Positions 27,001 through 33,779 of a stretch of DNA of 64,000 bases are shown here, piece by piece. The translations under genes and the position numbers were made by a program. The notes under the pieces were generated by a model. It had not been told where the DNA came from. It saw only the letters and a list, made by a program, of their open reading frames with translations, and made no database searches. Origin of the DNA: an uncultured Clostridia bacterium (GTDB lineage Bacteria > Bacillota > Clostridia > Lachnospirales > Anaerotignaceae); assembly GCA_910586765.1 (NCBI GenBank), contig CAJUJJ010000002.1:62001-126000 (forward strand), read 5' to 3'. Positions within the stretch are counted from its first letter, which is position 1. Each line of letters starts with the position of its first letter.

Positions 27001-27579
27001 TACAGCTTCTGCTCTTGTCAAATCTCTTTGAGGGCGAAATGTTTTATCAGGATAACCACTCATTACACCATTACGAGAAACTGCACCAATAGCACCTACA
27101 GCCCAATTTGCCATAGCCCATCTGTCTGTATAACCATATGATGCTGCTTCATCATCTTCATATCCTCTCAATCTTGCCAACATTACTGCTGCTTCTTGTC
27201 TTGAAACAGCACTGCCAGGACGAAATGTACCTGAAGCGTCACCTTGTACATATCCTGCTGCAACACCTTTTTGTATTTCACTATATGCCCAATAACCTGC
27301 TTTTACATCATTAAAAGAAATCCCTTGACTGCTTGTAAAGCCAAATGCTTTATTTGCTATTGTTACAAATTCAGCACGACTAATAGCATTATTGGGACGG
27401 AATGTACCATCTGGATAACCACTAATATAACCGCTGTTTATCCAACTATTAATGCTTGCTTCTGCCCAATGTCCACTGGTATCTGTTGCAGCAGAAACTT
27501 CTTGCGGTGCAACCACAACAGAAAACGCCATAGCTGTAGACAAAACCCCTGCTAAAAGTCTGCTTTTTGCCCTTTTCAT
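21046..27579 (-). CDS. Giant SLH-domain surface protein (S-layer/adhesin type)
   Basis: The product is about 2177 residues. The second of two nearby ATG codons (27579) is preferred because AGGAAGGAG sits eight bases before it. A signal peptide runs to about residue 33. Three S-layer-homology domains at about 35-200 (GYPDGTFRPN..ISRAEF pattern, three times) bind pyruvylated wall polymer. A Ser/Thr/Asn-rich linker follows, then a beta-helix-like region with a strongly acidic Asp run (about 460-495). Two InlB-type beta repeats (about 745-805 and 830-900) and a series of bacterial Ig-like domains continue toward the C-terminus, with a Gln/Asn/Thr-rich spacer near 1880-1930. The last about 85 residues are another Ig-like domain. 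It is probably a major surface layer or adhesion protein. Confidence 0.9.
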   Translation of the reverse strand: MKRAKSRLLAGVLSTAMAFSVVVAPQEVSAATDTSGHWAEASINSWINSGYISGYPDGTFRPNNAISRAEFVTIANKAFGFTSSQGISFNDVKAGYWAYSEIQKGVAAGYVQGDASGTFRPGSAVSRQEAAVMLARLRGYEDDEAASYGYTDRWAMANWAVGAIGAVSRNGVMSGYPDKTFRPQRDLTRAEAVAALQKVASSSNRFGNTGTITNSNYNMSTNTNNYTPSTSSSSSSTNSNINTSTTSRSNSTYDNYVNATVLDGTRMENRTLSGDLLIPRSVGSQNVTLKNVRIKGTLYVEGGSNITLENCNITKVVMDKSNAVLKNNGSSDVEEVYFEQSGRIDGKGYKNVLIDDDGVSEVIIDADVDTLTLDADVDVKLYANANIDVFEITKNADKAKIKLGEDAEVSEMQIYDKVRISGKGKIDTMTVYVSGVRSEIEPRRLIQQDGARKPNFSYTDDDDDDDDYENLTIDDDDEDFDGDGDDYDRVRIAAEDVTVTDLTAHDDLIITSAAGDSTIRIEDVTVKGDVYVEGGGDNSVIFEDCTLQGHIYSRKNTSGRYDEAVAIKLRGDTSVKGNVFVTGDTILESNTKLNTVTLNKALSKTFRMEADAEKLIVNYNNTVQLRGSKTITNGEIASGLTDVSITMDGGKFSTLTARSPVKIDGTGTIDKLLTNQNNTIGAGITVGETGDVGDDGAAASYTIKSSVAANSSGLGTISPLGEQTIANGSSKEYSITPNSSYHVAAIVVDGRELNLGGKYYSGFTYTFNNVKANHEIIVSFAEGAGTDGTGSASNGTNNGGDDNNKPSEDGYTITATVNGTGGKFDNEIVTVKEGEEGSVTFTADKDYHIDDITIDKGTENEKSLRRISESGGIYNKVTYTFKNVIKNHTISATFKAGAGKNEIGITSDDEDVPATKPSGYKYKVTTLLTDLDGNKLTQNDEGRYYCIAGETIQLLMANLETNDPNEEFLKTKWAIVSNTTDMSINLTQAENSTLGVLKTTENNGHAVMLRVQVYDTSKESNVSAPVYQSDVIELHVDVPLSEKPGLMLSNSDQLYCQSNQYILSPQNFTYVPSQATAANDRQNIQWKVVPGSEKIDEVEGQQSLYVGIDDTKTGNGGTVPTLVVRQVYKEGDSITEKTMATPTGEVKIEATIPNGYGKMVDYKKVFTIQFIGTQIIPVKQIMISNDLKTNGKEMTGIQELDLDTEAITKEIEILPENATYQQIEWKIKSDTRSSEDVKTATIQAGKNGANTKIVSTGYPGEIVLRPYIKNGKGKDEDFDLINAETDEQIKITVNVLPPEVTMNKIDDSKGTDIGDIIILSAQVDNADKTPYTRILKWQKNTTLDSDGNPKKDTWVDIPESCLTNKDVDGYDIYFPDDKGVYHIGYIVQGGENGDLNRDNYDPKTVYFRAIVEYDKSIGEADQDVKNMAESNAVSVACKAQPVKLPSKTEIGKDGNGLGITVNNNNECTIQGYDKIELDYELGNGTPITWAIAPDIKADIAEITPPAPGKNQVLTLKGQPNEKIELTATVENKGTTTFTITNTFVPIAVNSSSFDIVDDGGIIQVANPEDEIQLMVGNNGVQPLNATYHAYEGTDKIVWSIGINADGSDAKLITPQPTLNNGTYTYKLPDKDTIKTDANRKIYFTASWKNGVLTQGGSIIPVKSKTQSLEINNYISVTGIDFSETVMGDLQPDPAGSKEYKYTISKEAYAKDRVQIVLANAKKLPENASTKESIKWSISVPDTLRDFVNLNDQSSLEILSDTDKPNNPGGDIVLTATIKYGTTDKEDGDFVAHLTITVQGADPTTRQSVAQKAPAANTAPSTENNTEQTNTNQATNAGSNTNQATNNNNAVQTPNNSNNAVQVPSDTSNQITTGTPDENGFVAVTDISFNDIAGLQPIAGGYAVTSDKSKQTILDLLDNTTTVNGVSVHTGVKVFPENATNKTVKWTVEKGSPIAITTPGSINMIPSGKIGVLNNTTNKLTLGTNVSGTFTVSAVVKDGLGEGADFVKQVTIQVTPQGTIINTPNTSTPSTNTTTPVQQMPANTIQSSTRQVVSVGTTEVGTSSTSSAGGGSSSKTTTYTENERKLDSTISNSDVNIEFSGECKKGISIRLKAVSKSTRQQYTDVDWEIADDGGTNAKIGLTDGLLRASNTGTVTVRAIVYTSSGERMVCTKDIRVSN

Positions 27580-27680
27580 AAGCATTTCTCCTTCCTAAAT
27601 TTTTCATATTTAAAACGAATGAAAGACATTGTTTCATTAAAATAATATCGGCATAAATTCCAAAAAATAAAGAGTAATAT

Positions 27681-27710
27681 AAAAAGAACTTGAGAGGTTT
27701 TCTCTCAAGT
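27681..27710 (-). terminator. murA terminator overlapping its stop codon
   Basis: Nine-base arms ACTTGAGAG / CTCTCAAGT with a 5-base loop (27688-27710), then TTCTTTTTAT on the minus strand. The TGA of murA is inside the 5' arm. Confidence 0.88.
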
Positions 27711-28964
27711 AACTTTTACAATATCTGCACCAATTTTTTGCAATTTTTTCTCTATGTTGTAATATCCTCTTTCAATGTGATAGATGTCGCTAATTTCTGT
27801 TTTACCTTCTGCGGCAAGTGCCGACAATATCAGGCCAGCACCGCCTCTCAAATCCATTGCTTTGACTTGAGTGCCAGTGAGTTTATCAACTCCTTCAATC
27901 ACAGCACTTCTGCTATCAATACTAATTTTAGCACCCATTCTCTGAAGCTCAGCGGCATGAAGGAAACGATTTTCGAAAACAGTTTCCGTAATCATACTAG
28001 TACCTTTTATTACGGAGAGCAAACTCATAAAAGGAGCTTGCATATCTGTAGGAAAACCAGGAAAAGGCATTGTTTTAAGGCTAACGGGCTGCAATTTCGT
28101 ATTTGTATACACTCTAAAAGCATTTTCCTCTACTTTTTGTGTTTTAACATTTGTTTCAGACAATTTAGCGAGTATAGGCTTCAAATCTTTTTCTCTAACA
28201 TTTTCTACAACGACATCACCTTTTGTAATAGCGGCAGCAATCATAAACGTACCAGCTTCAATTCTGTCAGGCATAACAGTATATTCCACACCGTATAGCT
28301 TTTTTACTCCTGTAATCGTAATAGTGCTTGTACCTTCTCCCGTAATATGAGCACCCATTTTTTTCAAAAATTCAGCCAAATCAATGACTTCAGGTTCAGC
28401 GGCAGCATTTACAATAGTAGTAACGCCTTTTGCGAGCGTCGCAGCAATCATAATATTTTCTGTTGCACCAACGCTAGGGAAATCCAAATAAATTTTATCG
28501 CCCTGCAATTTTTTAGCACAAATGTGTATCAATCCGTGGGACTGTTCGGAGCGACCTCCCAATGCACAAAACCCTTTCAAATGCAAATCTACAGGACGGC
28601 TGCCAATGGGGCAGCCACCAGGCAAAGGGATAATCGCCTCGTGGCATCTAGCCAGCAACGCCCCCATTATCAAAAAAGAGGCTCTCATTTTGGAAGCTTT
28701 TTGGTAATCGGTCTGTATACTTTCGATAGTTTTTGCACAAACACTAACACATTGTTTTTTTTCATCAATATCCACAAAAACGCCCATTTCTTTTAGCATA
28801 CTGCATAATGCAAGCACATCAGACAGCGGCGGCACGGCATAAATAACGCATTTTTCTTCTGTGAGCAATGTCGCCGCCAATATAGGCAATATGGCATTTT
28901 TGCAGCCACCCACTGCAACATTTCCTTCTAATTTTCCCCTTTTTTCAATCACAAATTTCGACAT
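27705..28964 (-). CDS. murA: UDP-N-acetylglucosamine 1-carboxyvinyltransferase
   Basis: The enzyme transfers enolpyruvate from PEP to UDP-GlcNAc, the first step of peptidoglycan synthesis. The start at 28964 gives 419 residues, the family length, with AAAGGAAAG upstream; a longer in-frame extension has no site. GGCKNAILPILAATLL holds the substrate Lys-Asn pair (usual form GAKN). GGCPIGSRPVDLHLKG carries the catalytic, fosfomycin-target Cys. PFPGFPTDMQAPFM and LRGGAGLILSALAAEG are present. It is monocistronic. Confidence 0.96.
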   Translation of the reverse strand: MSKFVIEKRGKLEGNVAVGGCKNAILPILAATLLTEEKCVIYAVPPLSDVLALCSMLKEMGVFVDIDEKKQCVSVCAKTIESIQTDYQKASKMRASFLIMGALLARCHEAIIPLPGGCPIGSRPVDLHLKGFCALGGRSEQSHGLIHICAKKLQGDKIYLDFPSVGATENIMIAATLAKGVTTIVNAAAEPEVIDLAEFLKKMGAHITGEGTSTITITGVKKLYGVEYTVMPDRIEAGTFMIAAAITKGDVVVENVREKDLKPILAKLSETNVKTQKVEENAFRVYTNTKLQPVSLKTMPFPGFPTDMQAPFMSLLSVIKGTSMITETVFENRFLHAAELQRMGAKISIDSRSAVIEGVDKLTGTQVKAMDLRGGAGLILSALAAEGKTEISDIYHIERGYYNIEKKLQKIGADIVKVT

Positions 28965-29030
28965 GGCAATACTTTCCTTTCTGCAATCACAATTTCGCAA
29001 AAATAGTATAACCAAAATCAATCAAAACAT

Positions 29031-30293
29031 TTATAATACAAGTACAGCCATATGTCCTAATGTTTCACTTTCTGTTCTATTTAGCTGTTCTTCTAATTTT
29101 TTCATATGACTTACACTATTAAATAATGATTTCGCAAATTCAGAAGTATAGTATATAAAATCCTCTTCTGTGCTGTCTTTTTCTATACAACAAGTCCACA
29201 TAAACATCATCATACTGTATACAGTTGCCATAACACAATAATTTCTCCATATACCACCATCTATACGAAAAGGAAAACGAGAAGCTAAAAATTCTTCTAT
29301 CATTATATTTTCTATCCAATACTCTTTTCCTTTTGTAAATTCTTCAAAATCTTTCATAGCCTGTTGATATTTTTCCACATTATATTCTATATTCAAATTT
29401 TGACTTTTTTCTTTTCCCATTTCAAAATTTACTTCTAACTGTACCTTTACATCTATTCTATTATTTATTTTATTTTGTATTTTAAAATCTTCTCCCATTC
29501 CAGTACCATTATAGTGATAAGCAATATAATTAAAAAGCCTCTTTCTACCACTTCTATCTGCATCTTCAAATAAATTACGATACATATCTTTGTTTTTTGT
29601 GTCATTAAAATTATTTACAAATTCCTGTATATAATCTGGTATTGTTGTTATACTTTTTGCACCTTTTTCCAGTATACTTTCTATTTTTTTGAAAGCCATT
29701 CCCAATACTACCATTCTTTCCTCAAAACGATACTCTCTATTTTGAAGTACACCTAACAGAAGTATCTTAAAATCTGTCCAATAATGTAATATAGGGTTCA
29801 TTCTTATTTTTTCACCATCTATTCTTGTGGCACCTCTTTTTTCAGCATCAGTTATTTCTCTTTCTATTACTTCTAATTTGATACCCTCTTTTTCTTGTAA
29901 TAATAATCTAATGACTTCTTCACAAGCTATTCCTAAAAAACATTCATATTTTCCCATATAATATGATGTCTCTCTTGGAAATATCTGACAAACTAAACTC
30001 ATATTTTCAGGACCCATCTCTCCATAAACCTTACACAGTCCATTTTCATCTAAAAATTTGCATTTTTTATTTTCATCTAATTTTATTTTATAATGAAATA
30101 TATCATTTTGATACTTTTCAAAAGCATCTTCAAATAGTTTTCTAAACTCCTCTGTTCTTATTTTTCTTTTCATATTTTTTAATTCTTGTTTTGTAAAACC
30201 AATATACCAATCTCTACAACAATTATATTTGCAATCGCTTCCTATACATTCAAATTTACTATAAAAACTTGGTTGCAGCACAATATTTTTCAC
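29031..30293 (-). CDS. fliB: Flagellin lysine-N-methylase (FliB family)
   Basis: The product has 420 residues. The N-terminal Cys cluster (FECIGSDCKYNCCRDW, about 14-29) and a second cluster (KCKFLDENGLCKVYG... LVCQIFPRETSYY... CFLGIACEE, about 76-125) define the FliB/YkgJ-like Fe-S cluster family. FliB methylates surface lysines of flagellin. It lies directly downstream of flagellin on the same strand but behind the flagellin terminator, so read-through or its own promoter must drive it. Context and family agree. Confidence 0.88.
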   Translation of the reverse strand: MKNIVLQPSFYSKFECIGSDCKYNCCRDWYIGFTKQELKNMKRKIRTEEFRKLFEDAFEKYQNDIFHYKIKLDENKKCKFLDENGLCKVYGEMGPENMSLVCQIFPRETSYYMGKYECFLGIACEEVIRLLLQEKEGIKLEVIEREITDAEKRGATRIDGEKIRMNPILHYWTDFKILLLGVLQNREYRFEERMVVLGMAFKKIESILEKGAKSITTIPDYIQEFVNNFNDTKNKDMYRNLFEDADRSGRKRLFNYIAYHYNGTGMGEDFKIQNKINNRIDVKVQLEVNFEMGKEKSQNLNIEYNVEKYQQAMKDFEEFTKGKEYWIENIMIEEFLASRFPFRIDGGIWRNYCVMATVYSMMMFMWTCCIEKDSTEEDFIYYTSEFAKSLFNSVSHMKKLEEQLNRTESETLGHMAVLVL

Positions 30294-30370
30294 ATTTTCC
30301 GCCTCCTTATTATTTTAACAAACGCTTTATAGAAGTGAGGGAATACCTCACTTTCCTTTTTATGAAATAA

Positions 30371-30397
30371 AAAAGGCTGACAGTTTGCCAGCCCTTT
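30371..30397 (-). terminator. Flagellin terminator
   Basis: On the minus strand GGCTG-gcaaactgt-CAGCC is followed by six T residues. Confidence 0.88.
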
Positions 30398-30460
30398 TTA
30401 ATTTTCGCTTTGTTTTGTTTATTAGAGAAATTTGTACCAATAAATACAAATTTGTTGTTA

Positions 30461-32182
30461 TTATTGTAATAACTGAAGAACGCCTTGTGGCAACTGATTT
30501 GCTTGAGCCAACATAGCTTGTGAAGACTGAACAAGAATATTGTTCTTTGTATATTGCATCATTTCTTTTGCCATGTCTGTATCTCTGATACGGCTTTCTG
30601 CATCTGTCAAGTTCTCTGTTGTTGTTTCCAAGTTATTCAATGTATGGTCTAATCTGTTTTGAGTAGCACCAAGTTTTGCTCTTACTTTAGAAACTGTGTC
30701 AATAGCATCTTTAATTTTTGTAATACCTTTTGCTGCACTTGCTTCTGTAGATACATCAATACCATCTACACCTAATCCTCTAACGTGGCAATCTTGAATA
30801 CTTACATTAATTCTGTTGTATTCATCAGCTGTATCACCAATTTGAAGGGAAAGAGCATTTCCGCCTACAGCTTGACTAGATACTTTATCTGTCAATCCTA
30901 ACAAACTAGCTGCTGTACCTGTAACACCATCATCTGTTTTTTCTCCAAAGCTAAATGTAATGTCTTTAGCATTGTCGCCAGTATATGTTACTTTTAAGCC
31001 ACCGCTCTTATCTGCTTCAACAATGAAATTAGCTGGGTTAACATCTTCTAATTTACCAGAAACATTCATACCAGTTGCAGCTTGATAATTAGTAACTGTA
31101 GTCTGAATTGCAGCTTGTACTGCTCTTGCTACTTCTTGTAATGTTTTTCCTCTCACACAATCAGTAATACCAGCAGAACCACCGATATTTACTTCTAATT
31201 CAGTACCATTGATTGTCATTGTAAATTTGTCAGTAGCGGAAAGTGTATTGTTAAATTTCATTGCTGGTGTTGCAACAGCTTCTTTACCATCACCTGCACC
31301 AAAGAACAAAGTACCTACTGTTTTTACTTGGTCTGCAGTAGCAGCATTACTACCTACAAAACCTATAGAAGCATCTGGGCTAGTATTCAAACTCTTCATT
31401 GTAAATTGACCAGCAGTACCTGTTGATTTAATTTCAATGTTACCTGTTATACCCTGTGCTTTCATTTCATCTTCAAACAGTTTTTGTAATTTTTCAGCAA
31501 GGTCTTTTGTTCCATCAACTGATAAATTAGTATGATTTACTTTAAGACTAGCATCAAAAAGTTTTTTCGCATCACCTTTTGTCCAGTCAATTTCTAATGT
31601 CTGTCCATCAATATTGTATGTTTCTTTTGCAGCTACTAAAGCACCACCACTCAAATCTGTTTTAACTTTAGCTGCTGTATTTGCAGCTGTTGTTGGTTCA
31701 AAGTGTGTACTAACATTAGAACCGATTAACTGTGCAGTATCAGTTTTCATTGCTCCGCCACCTAAGCTACCATCTAACAAATTGATACCATTGAAGTTTG
31801 TGGAGTCTGCAATTCTGTTGATTTCATCTTTCAGTTCTTGAATTTCGTTTTGATATTTTTCTCTGTTACTGTCTGAATATGTTCCGTTTGATGCCAATGT
31901 AGAAAGTTCTACCATTCTGTTTAACATAGAGTGAACTTCTGTCAAAGCACCTTCAGCTGTTTGAACCAAAGAGATACCATCTTTTGCATTCTGTTGGCAA
32001 GCTTCCAAACCTGTGATTTGAGCTCTCATTTTTTCAGAAATTGCCAAACCTGCTGCATTGTCAGCTGCACTGTTGATTTTGTAACCAGATGACAATTTTT
32101 TCAAGTTTGAAGCTACTGCTTTGTTGTTTGCACCTAATCTGTTATAAGAATTTAAAGCTGGAATATTATGTTGTATAATCAT
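30461..32182 (-). CDS. hag: Flagellin
   Basis: This filament subunit has 573 residues. The conserved D0/D1 N-terminus is at about 1-140 (MIIQHNIPALNSYN, LSSGYKINSAADNAAGLAIS, NRMVELSTLASNGTY). The conserved C-terminus is at about 485-573 (RAKLGATQNRLDHTLNN, ESRIRDTDMAKEMM, QAMLAQANQLPQGVLQLL). The middle about 340 residues form the variable surface domain, longer than in minimal flagellins. The mRNA leader has a hairpin with AGGA in the loop and a CAAGGAGG ribosome binding site, both fitting CsrA sites. csrA lies 157 bp upstream and may share its transcript. Confidence 0.97.
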   Translation of the reverse strand: MIIQHNIPALNSYNRLGANNKAVASNLKKLSSGYKINSAADNAAGLAISEKMRAQITGLEACQQNAKDGISLVQTAEGALTEVHSMLNRMVELSTLASNGTYSDSNREKYQNEIQELKDEINRIADSTNFNGINLLDGSLGGGAMKTDTAQLIGSNVSTHFEPTTAANTAAKVKTDLSGGALVAAKETYNIDGQTLEIDWTKGDAKKLFDASLKVNHTNLSVDGTKDLAEKLQKLFEDEMKAQGITGNIEIKSTGTAGQFTMKSLNTSPDASIGFVGSNAATADQVKTVGTLFFGAGDGKEAVATPAMKFNNTLSATDKFTMTINGTELEVNIGGSAGITDCVRGKTLQEVARAVQAAIQTTVTNYQAATGMNVSGKLEDVNPANFIVEADKSGGLKVTYTGDNAKDITFSFGEKTDDGVTGTAASLLGLTDKVSSQAVGGNALSLQIGDTADEYNRINVSIQDCHVRGLGVDGIDVSTEASAAKGITKIKDAIDTVSKVRAKLGATQNRLDHTLNNLETTTENLTDAESRIRDTDMAKEMMQYTKNNILVQSSQAMLAQANQLPQGVLQLLQ

Positions 32183-32190
32183 AAATACGA

Positions 32191-32226
32191 CCTCCTTGAA
32201 TTTGACGGGGAGTATCCTTTCTCCCC
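32191..32226 (-). promoter_or_regulatory. Putative pair of CsrA-binding sites in the flagellin leader
   Basis: On the minus strand GGGGAG-AAAGGATA-CTCCCC (32226-32207) is a hairpin with AGGA in its loop, and CAAGGAGG (32198-32191) is the ribosome binding site. The Bacillus subtilis hag leader has the same arrangement: one CsrA site in a hairpin and one over the Shine-Dalgarno. Confidence 0.65.
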
Positions 32227-32339
32227 CATTGTTTTCCTATTTTCGTTTTCTATTTTTTTAGTTGTGGGACAGCGTCCCACGTATATTTCAATCCTTGCAA
32301 GAAAGGGGCCCTCTCCCTCGCTTAGATTAAAACCACTTT

Positions 32340-32552
32340 TTAACGCTTGCGTTTCGCTCCTCCCAATGCCCTTGTTCTTTTAATACATTCTGGTACGTCG
32401 TGCGTCTTTTCATAATTCTCGCCACGCTCAATACTCATTTCTTTTGGTGCATCTATCGCTAGTCGCAAGCAGTTGTCTATAGAAACAACTTCTACAATAA
32501 TGTTGTCTCCTATGACAATGTACTCTCCGGGATTCCTTCCTACTGATAACAT
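32340..32552 (-). CDS. csrA: Carbon storage regulator CsrA
   Basis: This RNA-binding translational repressor has 70 residues. MLSVGRNPGEYIVIGDNIIVEVVSI and LRLAIDAPKEMSIERGENYE follow the family pattern, though Arg-Lys-Glu-Gly-Glu near the N-terminus is replaced by Arg-Asn-Pro-Gly-Glu. A basic tail KRTRALGGAKRKR follows the core. It lies just upstream of flagellin, which it is expected to repress. FliW, the usual protein antagonist in Firmicutes, is not in the window. The csrA ribosome binding site sits in TCAAATTCAAGGAGG, shared with flagellin, so autoregulation is likely. Confidence 0.93.
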   Translation of the reverse strand: MLSVGRNPGEYIVIGDNIIVEVVSIDNCLRLAIDAPKEMSIERGENYEKTHDVPECIKRTRALGGAKRKR

Positions 32553-32647
32553 AAATAGTCCTCCTTGAATTTGAAATAATAGTATTACTATTGTTAAGGG
32601 GTAAAAAAAATTGCTAAATTTTACTGTTTTTTACCTTCTTGTTTATT

Positions 32648-32673
32648 ATATCGGCTCACTATTTTAAAACTTA
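32648..32673 (-). promoter_or_regulatory. Sigma-28 (SigD/FliA) type promoter for csrA and probably flagellin
   Basis: On the minus strand TAAG (32673-32670), 14 bases, GCCGATAT (32655-32648). The -10 is an exact match to the SigD consensus and the -35 has one mismatch to TAAA. No other such site was found between csrA and flagellin, so the two genes may be transcribed together. Confidence 0.82.
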
Positions 32674-32765
32674 ATAGTTTTACTATTATTTTTTTAAATT
32701 GTTTCACTATCTGGTGAATAGCCCTGTTTTTTTATAAAATGTTCACAATGGGGGTGAATTATATC

Positions 32766-33140
32766 ATGTCATTTTCATTCGATCAAAAAGAAATAGGCAA
32801 AAGAATACGTGACCAAAGACTGAAAAATAAATTAACTATAGAAAAGCTTTGCGAACTCTTAGACGTTTCCCCTTCCTTTATTGGTTTGGTAGAACGTGGT
32901 ACAAGCGGCATAAGTATTGAAAAATTATGTCGTCTTTCTGAAATTTTTCATGTGTCCACTGATTACCTCATCAAAGGTATTCAAGATGTTGACGCATCGC
33001 CCCAACAACAAAATAATTCTGCTTTAGATGCCCTCAATGCCTATTTATATAATTCTACTGAAGACGAAATTCTTTTTATATTGTCTTTAATTAAATTTAT
33101 AAAACCTCGCGTCGAAATAAAGCAAACTAACAAAAATTAA
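32766..33140 (+). CDS. XRE-family transcriptional regulator
   Basis: The ATG at 32766 is chosen over an upstream in-frame codon because GGGGGTG precedes it by ten bases. It gives 124 residues. The helix-turn-helix is at about 9-62 (IGKRIRDQRLKNKLTIEKLCELLDVSPSFIGLVERGTSGISIEKLCRLSEIF, typical XRE layout). The C-terminal half has no recognised domain. It is divergent from csrA across a region that holds the sigma-28 promoter, so it could act on motility genes, but no operator is evident. Confidence 0.88.
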   Translation: MSFSFDQKEIGKRIRDQRLKNKLTIEKLCELLDVSPSFIGLVERGTSGISIEKLCRLSEIFHVSTDYLIKGIQDVDASPQQQNNSALDALNAYLYNSTEDEILFILSLIKFIKPRVEIKQTNKN

Positions 33141-33148
33141 CACCAAAA

Positions 33149-33187
33149 AGGCTTTTGCGTTTATTGGCAAAAGTCTTTCTTTTTTTA
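33149..33187 (+). terminator. Terminator of the XRE regulator
   Basis: Arms GCTTTTGC / GCAAAAGT around a 9-base loop, followed by a long T-rich tract. Confidence 0.82.
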
Positions 33188-33309
33188 CAGTGACACTATC
33201 ATTTTTCCTAAAACACGGTAATTATATAAAGGAGGTGAAAACCGTTTTTTTTAATGCCGTGCTAAATATTTGTATAGCACAGAAAAAGAAAGGAGGGCAG
33301 CGTAGTTAC

Positions 33310-33384
33310 ATGACAATATCACGCAATACAAATATTAGAAGGGAATTGATATTTTGGGAGAAAAGGAATTCGAGCAAAAATTAG
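33310..33384 (+). CDS. Possible 24-residue leader peptide overlapping the next gene
   Basis: ATG at 33310 is 12 bases after AAAGGAGGG. The reading frame gives a basic 24-residue peptide (MTISRNTNIRREL...) whose end overlaps the TTG start of the next gene by 31 bases in another frame. The spacing is long for a ribosome binding site. It may be a coupling leader or nothing; there is no family evidence. Confidence 0.25.
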   Translation: MTISRNTNIRRELIFWEKRNSSKN

Positions 33385-33608
33385 AACAATTTGTAAATGA
33401 GTACATAGCAGAGAAAATACATCAAATTCGTCAACAGAATAAAGACTTAATTGCTAAAAAAGCAGCCGTTGCAGAGCAATTACAGTCCAATGAGGCATTT
33501 TTTGTTTATGAAGAACTGGAAACAGACTACATTATATTATTAACTTCAGGAATTTATAAACAAGCTATGAGAGATTTTTATTTTTTTACAAATCACTATT
33601 TAAAATAA
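33354..33608 (+). CDS. Small coiled-coil hypothetical protein
   Basis: The product has 84 residues from a TTG start; AAGGGA lies about ten bases upstream and no ATG is available near it. The first half is Gln/Lys/Glu-rich and helical (EQKLEQFVNEYIAEKIHQIRQ). The second half has aromatic residues but no membrane segment. No family is recognised. It follows the XRE regulator but is separated by a terminator. Confidence 0.5.
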   Translation: MGEKEFEQKLEQFVNEYIAEKIHQIRQQNKDLIAKKAAVAEQLQSNEAFFVYEELETDYIILLTSGIYKQAMRDFYFFTNHYLK

Positions 33609-33663
33609 TGTAATAAAATAAATAATGTAACTTTTCTCTGCCTCTACTGGCTTTTTTTTTACC

Positions 33664-33696
33664 CAGTCTGGAGGCACTGAAAAAACCTCCAGACTG
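33664..33696. terminator. Strong hairpin upstream of the AI-2E permease gene
   Basis: Perfect 11-base arms CAGTCTGGAGG / CCTCCAGACTG with an 11-base loop. T-rich runs lie on both sides but not directly after the stem, so it may be a terminator for the upstream gene or a leader structure. Confidence 0.45.
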
Positions 33697-33779
33697 TGGC
33701 TTCAGTATAGCTTTTTTATTGCATATTTGTTTTTATTTTGGTAGAATAATACAAATGTTTTTCATAGGAGGTATTTCTG

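Noticed and set aside
32263..32279. GTGGGAC/GTCCCAC hairpin between csrA and flagellin as a terminator
   Set aside because: No T-run on the minus strand after the stem; more likely a leader structure or processing site.
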